Positions 7,504 to 16,223 of a DNA stretch of 49,588 nucleotides are shown in pieces. The position numbers were made by a program, and so were the translations under genes. The stretch covers positions 1 to 49,588 of the forward strand of contig WGLX01000042.1 of NCBI GenBank assembly GCA_016125355.1. Reading direction: 5' to 3'. Below the pieces are notes generated by a model. The model made no database searches, was not told the origin of the DNA, and saw only the letters and a list, made by a program, of their open reading frames with translations. The stretch's first letter is position 1. Each line of letters starts with the position of its first letter. The DNA is from Actinomycetales bacterium. GTDB lineage: Bacteria > Actinomycetota > Actinomycetes > S36-B12.

Positions 7504-9375
7504 ATGACACCCGCGGCGGCGGAGCGCCCTCGGTGGGAACGTGCGAGCCGCGGCAAGAGGATGGCTCGCACGCTGCTCGCGGTCGTCCTGCTCGTCGCCC
7601 TGGCGCCCGTCGCCGGGACGGCCACGGCCATGGAGAACGGCGGGCGAGGTACCCCACGTTCCGTGGTGAACACGGAGTTGAGCAGCGCGCAGCGTGACCG
7701 GATTGACGGCCTCCTCGCCCGCATGACGTTGGACGAGAAGATCGGGCAGCTGTTCGTCGTGTCCTTCAACGGCACCACCGCAACCCATGCCACGTCGGCG
7801 AACGCCACGGCGAACGAGGCCGAGATCGGGACCGCCACCATCGCCGAGGCCATCCGCCGTTATCACGTGGGCGGCGTCATCTACTTCGGCGCGAACGTCG
7901 TCTCGCCCCAGCAGGTCGCCCAGCTCTCCGCCGCCCTCCAGTCCGCGGCGACCTCGTCCGGCGCGAAGGTGCCGCTGTCGCTGTCCGTCGACCAGGAGGG
8001 TGGAACGGTGTGGCGGCTGAACGCGCCTGCCAGCCTGTCTCCCGGGAACATGGCCGTGGGGGCGACGGGAGATCCGGCCAATGCCTACGCGGCCGGCCGG
8101 ATCATGGCCCAGGAGATGCGGACCCTCGGCATCAACTGGAACCTCGCTCCCGTCTCGGACGTCAACACGCAGCCGTACAACCAGGCGGACGGAGCGCGCA
8201 GCTTCGGGGACGATCCCTCCGTCGTCCCCGCCTACGTCCGCCAGGCCGTCCTCGGGCAGCGAGCCGGCGGGGTGGCGTCCACCCTCAAGCACTTCCCCGG
8301 GCTCGGCAGCACGCTGTCCAACAGCGATGTGGCCATCGCCAAGTCGAGCCAGACGGCCGAGCAGTTCCGGCGCCGCGACCTCCCGGCGTTCGCGGCCGGC
8401 ATCGACGCGGGTGCGGAGGCCGTCCTGACCGCACATCTCCAGGCGCCGCGGCTGGTCGGCTCGAATCGACCCACCAGCCTGTCGTACAAGGTGGTCACCG
8501 GGATCCTGCGCAACGAACTCGGGTTCCGGGGCGCCGTCATCACCGACACCCTGCAGGCCGCGGCCCTCGACGCGATCCCCCCGGCCCGGGTCGTCGTGGA
8601 GGCGCTCCGCGCCGGCAACGACATGCTCCTCATGCCGGTCAACCTGCCCTCTGCTGTCGCTGCGGTCAGGCAGGCGGTGCAGGACGGTCGGCTCACCCGA
8701 GAGCGGATCGACCGATCCGTGCGTCGCATTCTCGAGCTCAAGGCCAAGGCCGGCATGCTGGATGGTCCGTGGCGGGGGTCGCTGGCCATGATCGCGGGGA
8801 CCGTGGGAGCACCCGACCATCTCGCGGTCATGAGCCGCATCGCCAACGAATCGGCCACACTCATCAGCCCGCGCGACGCACGCGTCCCGCTGAGGCCGCG
8901 CGGGCTGATCCTCGTGGCCGGTCCGGTCGCCTCGACGGTTCCCCAGCTCGCCGATGCGCTCGACACGCTGGGCTTCACCACCACCACCATGGTCACCGGC
9001 TTCGGTGCGACCACCGACACCATCGACAAGGCCGTCGCGTCAGCGCGGTCCGCGTCCCTGGTGGTCCTGCAGACCTACGACGTGTTCGGCGACAGCGGGC
9101 AGAAGGCCTTGCTGCCCGCTCTCATCGGGACCGGGGTCCCGGTGGTCGTGGTGCCCATCGACGGCCCCTACGACGCGGCCTGGGCGTCGGGCGCGGCCGC
9201 CGTGGTCACGACATATGGGTTCACCGCGACCAACCTCCAGGCGGTTGCCACCGCCCTCGTCGGAGGCATCACCGCCGGGCGCCTGCCGGTGACCGTCCCC
9301 GCAGCGGGACCGCGGCCCCGGCCGGTGCTGTTCCCGCGTGACTGGGGCCTCCGCTGGAGCGCTGCCGCCCGGTAG
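7504..9375 (+). CDS. secreted glycoside hydrolase family 3 (NagZ-like) protein
   Basis: A 623-residue exported GH3 protein. The signal segment runs from MARTLLAVVLLVALAPVAG (about 20-38). The barrel follows with MTLDEKIGQLF, SVDQEGGTVWRL, GINWNLAPVSDV, ARSFGDDP and the nucleophile strand VITDTLQ (Asp348), then a C-terminal Rossmann-like domain (about 455-600). This is the two-domain layout of Gram-positive beta-N-acetylglucosaminidases of muropeptide recycling. One point is odd. NagZ enzymes have KHFPGHG followed by a DSH catalytic dyad; here it is KHFPGLG (262-268), and the dyad positions are Asn273 and Asp275. The acid/base histidine is therefore missing, and ordinary NagZ catalysis is doubtful. 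Confidence 0.85.
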   Translation: MTPAAAERPRWERASRGKRMARTLLAVVLLVALAPVAGTATAMENGGRGTPRSVVNTELSSAQRDRIDGLLARMTLDEKIGQLFVVSFNGTTATHATSANATANEAEIGTATIAEAIRRYHVGGVIYFGANVVSPQQVAQLSAALQSAATSSGAKVPLSLSVDQEGGTVWRLNAPASLSPGNMAVGATGDPANAYAAGRIMAQEMRTLGINWNLAPVSDVNTQPYNQADGARSFGDDPSVVPAYVRQAVLGQRAGGVASTLKHFPGLGSTLSNSDVAIAKSSQTAEQFRRRDLPAFAAGIDAGAEAVLTAHLQAPRLVGSNRPTSLSYKVVTGILRNELGFRGAVITDTLQAAALDAIPPARVVVEALRAGNDMLLMPVNLPSAVAAVRQAVQDGRLTRERIDRSVRRILELKAKAGMLDGPWRGSLAMIAGTVGAPDHLAVMSRIANESATLISPRDARVPLRPRGLILVAGPVASTVPQLADALDTLGFTTTTMVTGFGATTDTIDKAVASARSASLVVLQTYDVFGDSGQKALLPALIGTGVPVVVVPIDGPYDAAWASGAAAVVTTYGFTATNLQAVATALVGGITAGRLPVTVPAAGPRPRPVLFPRDWGLRWSAAAR

Positions 9376-9448
9376 TGCCGACCCAGTCGCCCCCCGGATT
9401 CGATGGATCCGGCTAGGTTCGACGGACGTGTCGAACGAGCAGGGGATC

Positions 9449-10207
9449 ATGAGTACACCTGAAACCGAACGAATCGCGCGTCTGGAGTCCTACGAGGACC
9501 GCACCTCCGTCCTGATGGTGGTGCTGGCCCTCGTCTACCTGGGGATCTACTCCGCCCAGGTCCTGATCTACCCGATGCCCGCGGCCACATCACGGACCCT
9601 CACCGTCGTGAGCCTGGTGATCTGGGCGGCCTTCGCCGTGGATCTCGGTGTCCGCGTGTACCTGGCACCCCGGCGGTGGGCCTATCTCCTCCGCCATCCG
9701 ATCGACGTGCTCGCCGTCATCGTCCCGGCCTTCCGGAGCCTGCGGGTCCTCCGAGTCATCACGGCGGGCCAGTGGCTGGTCCGGCGGGGGGCACGGCTGG
9801 CCGGCGGCCGCACCGCGGCCGCCATCGTCCTGGCCGTCGCCTTCCTCGCCTTCGTGGGCGCGCTGGCCGTCCTCGATGCCGAACGAGGGGCCCCCGGCGC
9901 CACGATCCAGAACTTCGGGGACGCCATCTGGTGGTCCTTCGTCACGATGTCGACGGTCGGGTACGGCGACACCTTCCCCGTCACCGGACAGGGTGAGGTC
10001 GTGGCGGTGGGAATGATGCTCGTCGGCATCGGCCTGCTCGGCGTCGTCTCCGGCACGCTGGCATCGGGCTTCATCGCACGGCTGGAGGGCGAGCAGGCCT
10101 CGGACATGCAGGAACTGATCGCCAAGATGGACGGGCTGCACGAGGAGCTCACCGTGGTGCGACGGGAGCTGTCCGCCCTCCGGGCAGGTGTCAGCGACGA
10201 CCAGTAG
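9449..10207 (+). CDS. voltage-gated-type potassium channel (six-helix, one pore)
   Basis: A 252-residue ion channel subunit. Helix S1 is VLMVVLALVYLGIYSAQVLI, S2 lies around VVSLVIWAAFAVDLGVRVYL, and S3 follows HPIDVLAVIVPAF. S4 carries regularly spaced arginines (RSLRVLRVI...RR), and S5 precedes the pore. The selectivity filter is TMSTVGYGD, the potassium signature. S6 is followed by a charged helix (MDGLHEELTVVRRELSALRA) that could form a tetrameric coiled coil. It would pass K+ down its gradient as a tetramer. Two starts are possible; I use the ATG at 9449 with AGGGG just upstream, while a GTG at 9428 would add seven residues. Its 3' end overlaps the convergent P-type ATPase gene by 17 bp. 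Confidence 0.88.
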   Translation: MSTPETERIARLESYEDRTSVLMVVLALVYLGIYSAQVLIYPMPAATSRTLTVVSLVIWAAFAVDLGVRVYLAPRRWAYLLRHPIDVLAVIVPAFRSLRVLRVITAGQWLVRRGARLAGGRTAAAIVLAVAFLAFVGALAVLDAERGAPGATIQNFGDAIWWSFVTMSTVGYGDTFPVTGQGEVVAVGMMLVGIGLLGVVSGTLASGFIARLEGEQASDMQELIAKMDGLHEELTVVRRELSALRAGVSDDQ

Positions 10208-12869
10208 CCCGCTGCACGCCCTTGACGGCCTCGATGACGATCGGCACCCCAAGCGCCAAGCCCACCACGGCCAGCCACTGTGACCCGGTCAGCGACGTCG
10301 TGTCGAGCATCCGCTGGAACAGCTCGGTCTGCACCGCCAGGACGGTCAGCACGACCGGCGCCAGCATGTAGAGCAGGTAGGGCAGGTACGGACCCTCCCA
10401 ACCCGGGACGAGGTTCCTTCGCAATGAGATGGCCATCAGCACGGTGCTGATCGCCAGCACCGAGAACGTCATGCTCTGCGCTGTCGCGACGCCCAGTTCG
10501 CCTACCCACAGGAAGGGTGCGAGCGACACGAGGGCCTGCACGAGCCCGTACACCAGCCAGCGCGGCGCGGTGCGCCGGTTGAAGATCGGCACCGACGGGT
10601 CGCGCGGCGGCACGTCCATGATCCCGGGCTCCACGGAGTCGGTGCTGATGCCCAGCGCGGGGAAGATGCCGATCAGGAAGGACACGAACAGCAACTGGAC
10701 CGGGCTCAGGACGGCGCCATGGTTGATGTTGAAGATGCTGGCCAGCAGCATCATGGCCAGCAGTCCGAAGAGCCCGGCCATGACGTAGCGGATCTGCGCC
10801 GTGATCTTCCCGTAGATGTCACGACCGAGCTCCACCGCATGTACGAGCGTGGCGAAGTTGTCGTCGGTCAGGATCATCTTGGCCGATCGCTTCGACACCT
10901 CGCTGCCGCTGCCCATGGCCACGCCGACGTCCGCTTTCTTCAGGGCGGCGGCATCGTTGACGGCGTCTCCCGTCATCGCGACGACGTCTCCCCGCTCCTG
11001 CATCACGGTGACCAGGCGCAGCTTGTCCTCGGGAGCCACCCGCCCGAAGACGTGGAGCTCGGGAAGCCGGTCGAGGAGTTCCTCGTCCGAGAGCCTCTGG
11101 AACTGCGGACCCGTGATCACCCCAGGACCGAGCCCGAGGTCGCCTCCGATCGCCTGCGCCGTGACCGCGTGGTCACCGGTGATCATGCGCACGGCGATCC
11201 CCGCCTGCTGGGCGATACGCACCGCCTCCTTGGCCGAAGGACGCAACGGATCGATGATGCCCACGAGCGACACGAAGGTGAGCTCGCCCACGTGCGCCAT
11301 CGGATCCGCCTGCACCTCGGCCAGCTGGTCCGGGCGCAGGAGCCGGATCGCGAAGGAGAGCACGCGGAGCCCCTGCTCGGCCAGCTCGACGTTGGCCGAC
11401 GCGATCTGCTCCCGCACCTCGTCGATCGGCACCTGCTCACCGTCCTCGCCGAGGGCCGAGGTGCAGCGCTCGAGCACCACGTCCGGAGCGCCCTTGACCA
11501 GCTCGACCAGCCGCTCCTCCCCCTGGTACTCGGTGACGTGGAAGGTGGCCATGAACTTGTAGGCCGAGTCGAAGGGCACCTCGGCGAGGCGCGGCAGCTC
11601 CCGACGGGAGACCCCCGCGTCCACGCCCATCTTCGCGGCGAGGACGACGAGCGCGGCCTCCGTCGGGTCACCCACGACCTCGCCGTCATCGCTGACGGTC
11701 GCGTCGCTGCACAGCGTCAGGCCATAGCCCAGGGCCTCGAAGTCGGGCGTGCGGTGTCCTGCGCCCTTGAGGATCGCCCCCTTCTTGCTGTAGCTGTCGC
11801 CCTCGATGGCGAACCACTCGAGGTAGGCGAACATCCTCGTGGCGGTCATCATGTCCATGGTCAGCGTGCCGGTCTTGTCGCTGTTGATGGCGCTGGTCGC
11901 GCCGAGCGTCTCGACATCGTTGAGGTTCTTCACCACGGCCTTGGCGTGTGCCAGGCGCTGCGCCCCGTAGGACAGCATCGCTGTGAGGAAGGTGGGCAGG
12001 CCCGAGGGGATGGCCGCGATCGCGGTTGTGATCGCCAGCAGCGCTAGCGTGCTGCCGTCCATGCCGCGCGCGAGTCCGAAGGCCACGATGATGGCGACCG
12101 CCGTCCAGGCCACGAACATCAGCCGGAAGGTGAGCTGCCGCATCTCCTTCTGCAGCGGGGAGCGCACCTGCTGGACCGCGTTGAGCAGGCCGGCGACCTT
12201 GCCCATCTCGGTGGCGCTGCCGGTGGCCGTCACCACGAAGGTCGCGGTGCCTCGGGTCACCGACGTGTTCTGGAAGAGCATGCTCGAGCGGTCACCCAGG
12301 GCGGCATCCGGATCGGCGATGGGCTGGGCGCCCTTCTCGACGGGTGCGCTCTCCCCGGTCAGCGCGCTCTCCGCGACCTCCAAGGACGCGGAGACAAGGA
12401 TGCGGCCGTCTGCGGGAACCAGGTCCCCCGCCTCGACCATCACGATGTCCCCGGGCACGAGCTCGACCGCCGAGACCTCGGTCACCGACCCGTTGCGCAG
12501 GACTCGGGCCGACGGCGTGTGCAGGGACGACAGGGCGCGTGCGCTCTCGCGCGCCTTCACCTCCTGTCGGGAGCCGAGGAAGACGTTCAGGAGCACCAGG
12601 AGAGCCACGAGGACGGCCGTCTCGATCTGGCCGATCACCACGGAGATGGCCGCCACGATGGTGAGCATGATGTTCATCGGGTCGGACCACTGGCGCGCGG
12701 CGATCGTCCAGACGGACTCGGGCGGCCGGGATGGGAGGACGTTCTCCCCGAAGCGGGACCGGGCTTCGGCTACCTCCGCGGAGCTGAGTCCCTCCTCGGG
12801 GTGGCTGCCGAGGGCGGTGACGACCTCGGCACCGGACAGCGTGAACCAGGGCTCGGTGGCTGCGGCCAT
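10191..12869 (-). CDS. P-type ATPase of PII type with altered transport site
   Basis: An 892-residue membrane ATPase. The N-terminal cation-ATPase domain (SSAEVAEARSRFGENVLP) is followed by the actuator motif TGES, the phosphorylation site SDKTGTLT (Asp331), the nucleotide domain with KGAPD, the hinge MTGDAVNDAAALKKADVG, and six C-terminal helices. Catalytic parts are intact, so it should hydrolyse ATP. The transport site is unusual: helix M4 reads IPSGLP (Ser289) instead of IPEGLP, and M5 and M6 have hydrophobic or small residues where SERCA-type pumps carry Asn/Glu and Asn/Thr/Asp. Calcium transport by the classical site is therefore unlikely and the substrate is unknown. It starts 4 bp after the DUF4126 stop, so the two are probably coupled. 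Confidence 0.9.
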   Translation of the reverse strand: MAAATEPWFTLSGAEVVTALGSHPEEGLSSAEVAEARSRFGENVLPSRPPESVWTIAARQWSDPMNIMLTIVAAISVVIGQIETAVLVALLVLLNVFLGSRQEVKARESARALSSLHTPSARVLRNGSVTEVSAVELVPGDIVMVEAGDLVPADGRILVSASLEVAESALTGESAPVEKGAQPIADPDAALGDRSSMLFQNTSVTRGTATFVVTATGSATEMGKVAGLLNAVQQVRSPLQKEMRQLTFRLMFVAWTAVAIIVAFGLARGMDGSTLALLAITTAIAAIPSGLPTFLTAMLSYGAQRLAHAKAVVKNLNDVETLGATSAINSDKTGTLTMDMMTATRMFAYLEWFAIEGDSYSKKGAILKGAGHRTPDFEALGYGLTLCSDATVSDDGEVVGDPTEAALVVLAAKMGVDAGVSRRELPRLAEVPFDSAYKFMATFHVTEYQGEERLVELVKGAPDVVLERCTSALGEDGEQVPIDEVREQIASANVELAEQGLRVLSFAIRLLRPDQLAEVQADPMAHVGELTFVSLVGIIDPLRPSAKEAVRIAQQAGIAVRMITGDHAVTAQAIGGDLGLGPGVITGPQFQRLSDEELLDRLPELHVFGRVAPEDKLRLVTVMQERGDVVAMTGDAVNDAAALKKADVGVAMGSGSEVSKRSAKMILTDDNFATLVHAVELGRDIYGKITAQIRYVMAGLFGLLAMMLLASIFNINHGAVLSPVQLLFVSFLIGIFPALGISTDSVEPGIMDVPPRDPSVPIFNRRTAPRWLVYGLVQALVSLAPFLWVGELGVATAQSMTFSVLAISTVLMAISLRRNLVPGWEGPYLPYLLYMLAPVVLTVLAVQTELFQRMLDTTSLTGSQWLAVVGLALGVPIVIEAVKGVQRATGRR

Positions 12870-12873
12870 CCGG

Positions 12874-13467
12874 TCATTCTGCCGGTGCGTGGGCAGCCTT
12901 CGCGCGTCGTCGCGTGCGGAGTGCCCGTCGGGCGAGCCGAAGAAACAGCAGGGCTACAGCGCTGCCCGCCACGAGGAACGCGAGGGCGAGCGCGGCGGCC
13001 AGCCACGGCCATACCAGCGCCAGGGCGACCGTGAACGCGACGAGGACGTCCTCGATCACGGACACCACCACATTGCTCGCCGGCTCGGGTGACGTGTTGA
13101 CTGCAAGGCGGGTCGTGGCCTTGGCCAGGTGGGTGACCAGGGCGATGGCCCCTCCTCCCGCGGCGATGGCCGCTGTAGGTAGATCGACCGTCGGCGCGGC
13201 GATGAGGGTCGCCACCACCGCGCCAGCCACCGGCCGGATCACGGTGTTCACGGCGTCCCAGCCGCTGTCGAGCCACATGATCTTGTCCGCGACGGCGTCG
13301 AGCACGGCGAGGACCGCGAACACGATGAGCACGTCGGTCCGCTCGAACGCCACGGGAATGTCCCAGTCGGTGAGCCGCCCCGCAAAGCCCAGGAGCAGCA
13401 CGAGCAGGTATGGGTTGATCCCCGAGGCCCAGGAGGCCGTGAACGCCAGGGGCAGGGCTGTTTCCAC
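12874..13467 (-). CDS. DUF4126 membrane protein
   Basis: A 197-residue polytopic membrane protein. It has the DUF4126 pattern: ASGINPYLLVLLLGFAGR at the start, AVLDAVADKIMWLDSGWDAVNTVIRP in the middle, then AAIAAGGGAIALVTHLAKATTRLAVN and two C-terminal helices before a basic tail. About five helices are predicted by eye. The family's function is unknown to me. It starts with GTG at 13467. Only 4 bp separate its stop from the P-type ATPase ATG, which suggests a shared transcript and possibly a shared process. It is divergent from the sugar dehydrogenase gene. Confidence 0.8.
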   Translation of the reverse strand: METALPLAFTASWASGINPYLLVLLLGFAGRLTDWDIPVAFERTDVLIVFAVLAVLDAVADKIMWLDSGWDAVNTVIRPVAGAVVATLIAAPTVDLPTAAIAAGGGAIALVTHLAKATTRLAVNTSPEPASNVVVSVIEDVLVAFTVALALVWPWLAAALALAFLVAGSAVALLFLRLARRALRTRRRAKAAHAPAE

Positions 13468-13544
13468 GTCGCCATGGTGCCTTACCGCAGCGCTGGCCTT
13501 ACAGTCGTAAGGAGGGTGGCTCCCAACGACCCCAGGAGGCCTCC

Positions 13545-14606
13545 GTGACGATGCGACGCCCGTTGCTCCTCCCGCTGATCTCCCTGCTTGCTGCGCTCGC
13601 GCTCACGATTCCCTCATGCGCGGACGCGGCCGAGCCGTTGCGAGTCTCCCGTGCCGGAACCGTGACCACCGGGCTGGAGGCGCCGTGGGGGCTGGCCTTC
13701 CTGCCCGATGGCTCCGCCCTCGTCGGCGAGCGCGACTCCGGGAGGATCCTGCGGGTGCCCGCCAGCGGTGGACGGGCCTCGGTGGTCGGGCGGGTCCGCG
13801 GCGTCGCTGCCGCCGGGGAGGGAGGCCTCCTCGGGATCGCCCTCCCACCGGGCCCGCACCCGAGCTTCCTGTTCGCGTACCTGACGACGGCCACGGACAA
13901 CCGCGTCGTGCGGATCGGATGGGACGGCCGAAGGCTGGGGAGCCAGCGGCCGATCCTCACGGGCATCCCCAAGAGCCCGATCCACAACGGCGGTGGCCTC
14001 CTGATCGAGGGGAGGACGCTGTTCGTCTCCACGGGGGATGCCGGTGTCGGCGAGCGGGCCCAGGACCCCACCAGCCTCGCCGGGAAGATCCTGCGGCTGA
14101 CGTGGGCCGGCCGGCCGGCTCCGGGCAACCCCTTCCGGGGCTCCCCCGTCTACTCCCTCGGGCACCGCAATGTGCAGGGACTCGCCCTCGACGGACAGGG
14201 CCGCCTGTGGGCCACCGAGTTCGGGGCGAAGGACGTGGATGAGCTGAACCTCATCCGACCGGGGGCCAACTACGGCTGGCCGCTCCACGAGGGCCCCGCC
14301 AACGATTCGGCGTATGCCGATCCCGCGGCCACGTGGTCGCCCACGTCGATCGCGTCGCCCAGCGGTGTCGCCATCCTCGGGCGCACCGCGTACGTCGCCA
14401 CGCTGCGCGGGCGCACGCTCTACCGCGTGCCGTTGTCCGGGGAGACCGCCGCGAAGCCGCGAGCGGTCGCTCTCGGCGCCCTCGGCCGGCTGCGCACCGT
14501 GGCCGTGGCCCCCGACGGGACCCTCTGGCTCATGACCAACAACACCGACGGCCGCGGCGATCCGCGACCGGGAGACGACCGGATCATCCGCCTTCGGGTG
14601 CGGTGA
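13545..14606 (+). CDS. PQQ-dependent sugar dehydrogenase family protein, secreted
   Basis: A 353-residue exported six-bladed beta-propeller of the soluble glucose/sorbosone dehydrogenase family. The N-terminus is a signal peptide (LLLPLISLLAALALTIPSC). Propeller landmarks are LEAPWGLAFLPDG, GLLGIALPPG, SPIHNGGGLLI (His in the position of the catalytic histidine of soluble GDH), LFVSTGD, YSLGHRNVQGLALD and LIRPGANYGWP. Members oxidise sugars in the periplasm or outside using PQQ, although many actinobacterial ones have no tested substrate. The GTG start has AGGAGG 5 nt upstream; an ATG two codons later is a worse fit. The 3' end overlaps the convergent GNAT gene by 23 bp. Confidence 0.85.
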   Translation: MTMRRPLLLPLISLLAALALTIPSCADAAEPLRVSRAGTVTTGLEAPWGLAFLPDGSALVGERDSGRILRVPASGGRASVVGRVRGVAAAGEGGLLGIALPPGPHPSFLFAYLTTATDNRVVRIGWDGRRLGSQRPILTGIPKSPIHNGGGLLIEGRTLFVSTGDAGVGERAQDPTSLAGKILRLTWAGRPAPGNPFRGSPVYSLGHRNVQGLALDGQGRLWATEFGAKDVDELNLIRPGANYGWPLHEGPANDSAYADPAATWSPTSIASPSGVAILGRTAYVATLRGRTLYRVPLSGETAAKPRAVALGALGRLRTVAVAPDGTLWLMTNNTDGRGDPRPGDDRIIRLRVR

Positions 14607-15168
14607 TCGCCGGATCGGTCGCCTGTTCCTCGACGTCGGCCCGCAGGCCGACGCAGTCGTGCTCCCAGAAGGTGTCGGCGTAGATGAGCTGGCCGCGCAT
14701 CCACGGCTCGTACGACGTCAGGGCGACCCCCTGGCATGCCGCGACCGGGATGCGATCGGAGGGCGGGGTGATGCCGAACTCACTCGCGGACCGCCAGCCG
14801 AGCCGGCCGTAGTAGCCGGGGTCACCCTCCAGGAGGATGAGCGGGTCGCCGGAGTCGTCGGCTGCGCGGATGGCGTGCTCAAGCAGCAGGCGGCCGACGC
14901 CCTGACGCTGGCGCTCGGGCAGCACGGACAGAGGGCTGAGGACCGACACCCGCACCAGGGCTCGGGGCGCATCCACCCAGCCGCGGGTGATCCGGACATG
15001 ACCCACGATCTGCCCGTCGTCCGTTGCGACGAAGCCCCGACTGTCGTTCCGGCTCGCGAGCGCGCGCTCCAGCCCCTCGACCTGCGGCTCCTCCGAGAAG
15101 GCAGCGCGAAGCACGATGCCGACCCGGTCCGCATCCGCGGGCTGCTGCACCCGCACCGTCACCGTCAT
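14584..15168 (-). CDS. GNAT family N-acetyltransferase
   Basis: A 194-residue acetyltransferase of the YhbS-like branch. It starts MTVTVRVQQPADADRVGIVLRAAF and has the acetyl-CoA loop region LSVLPERQRQGVGRLLLEHAI (Q/RxxGxG/A type), followed by ILLEGDPGYYGRLGWR, which is characteristic of this branch. The acceptor is not predictable. The ATG at 15168 has a clear GAGGAGG site 5 nt upstream and is preferred over the upstream in-frame start at 15186. It lies 14 bp downstream of the FUSC-like gene on the same strand, so the pair is likely one operon. Confidence 0.85.
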   Translation of the reverse strand: MTVTVRVQQPADADRVGIVLRAAFSEEPQVEGLERALASRNDSRGFVATDDGQIVGHVRITRGWVDAPRALVRVSVLSPLSVLPERQRQGVGRLLLEHAIRAADDSGDPLILLEGDPGYYGRLGWRSASEFGITPPSDRIPVAACQGVALTSYEPWMRGQLIYADTFWEHDCVGLRADVEEQATDPAITAPEGG

Positions 15169-15182
15169 GCTTCCTCCTCGAC

Positions 15183-16214
15183 TCACCAGTGATCAACGCC
15201 GTAGGTCGCCGCGGACCTCCGGTACAGGGGACGCAGGAGCAGGATGACGACCACGGCCACCGTAGCGCCGATGAGCGTGGCCAGCAGGCGCTGCCACGCG
15301 GTCTCGGCCAGCGACCCCGACGCCCCCTCGAGCAGGACGACCGACGGGGTGACCAGGGCGGCGAACTGCCAGTAGGGGCGTTTCCGGAACTTCACAGCGA
15401 GGGCGGCGAACATGAAGGCGCCACCCGCGACGTACATGATGAGGGGGAACCCGCTGACGACCACGAAGGCCATCGCGATGACGAACCCTGCCACCGTGCC
15501 CGCGGCGCGCTGTACCGCGAGCTCCCAGCCGTCCTGCAGATAGGGCTGCATGACGATCAGGATCGTCATGATCAGCCAGGCGCCGGTGTGGCCTAGAGAC
15601 TGCTCGAAGACCACCCACGAGGCAAAGCCGACGACGACCCCGACCGTTGCGGCATACATCACCGCGCGCGGTCGACTCGCCCGATCACCCGCCGGCAGGC
15701 GCACGGGGATGAGGAGATGCGCGACCAGCACCGCGAACGCCCCGGAGAGGGCGGTCGCGGCGGCGATGAGCAGTGCCCGTCCGGGATCGGCCACGTCGGC
15801 CAGGGGCGGCTCTGTCAGGGTGAACGCCAGTGAGATCGGCGCGAGCATCAGTGCACTCGCGACGCCCCGCGTCGACGTGAGCGCAATCGCGGCCGAGAAT
15901 GCCGCCAGGACGATCGCCGCTGCCCAGGGGCTGTGCGCGATGGGGACCGCCAGGGCGGACACGACCGCCAGCGCGCCCACCAGTGCCAGCGCCGTTCGCG
16001 CTCCGGCCGCCATCGTCCCGAGCAACCCCGTCAGCGCTCCGAACGCCGCCAGCGTGGCGCCATCCGGCATGCCCAGGGCCGTGAACACCAGGCCGGGGGC
16101 CATCGCGGTCGCGAGCACGATGCCCAGCAGCCCGAGCACCCGCTTCCTCTCCACCGCGACCACGCCCGCAGCGTAGGGGACGGGAACTCCGGCGAAGCGC
16201 TCGTCAGTTGACAT
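15183..16214 (-). CDS. FUSC-like / aromatic acid exporter-type membrane protein
   Basis: A membrane protein of about 343 residues made of two repeated hydrophobic halves of roughly five helices each. The second half contains GHTGAWLIMTILIVMQPYLQDGWELAVQRAAGTVAG, the FUSC/ArAE-exporter signature region. Such proteins export aromatic acids or related compounds, but the substrate here is unknown. The start is uncertain. The ATG at 16214 lies only 9 bp from the divergent acyltransferase start and has a poor ribosome site. A GTG at 16139, right before LGLLGIVLATAM, has GGAGAGG six bases upstream and may be the real one. The much longer open frame to 16733 would run through the opposite gene and is rejected. 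Confidence 0.78.
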   Translation of the reverse strand: MSTDERFAGVPVPYAAGVVAVERKRVLGLLGIVLATAMAPGLVFTALGMPDGATLAAFGALTGLLGTMAAGARTALALVGALAVVSALAVPIAHSPWAAAIVLAAFSAAIALTSTRGVASALMLAPISLAFTLTEPPLADVADPGRALLIAAATALSGAFAVLVAHLLIPVRLPAGDRASRPRAVMYAATVGVVVGFASWVVFEQSLGHTGAWLIMTILIVMQPYLQDGWELAVQRAAGTVAGFVIAMAFVVVSGFPLIMYVAGGAFMFAALAVKFRKRPYWQFAALVTPSVVLLEGASGSLAETAWQRLLATLIGATVAVVVILLLRPLYRRSAATYGVDHW

Positions 16215-16223
16215 GATGGCCCC

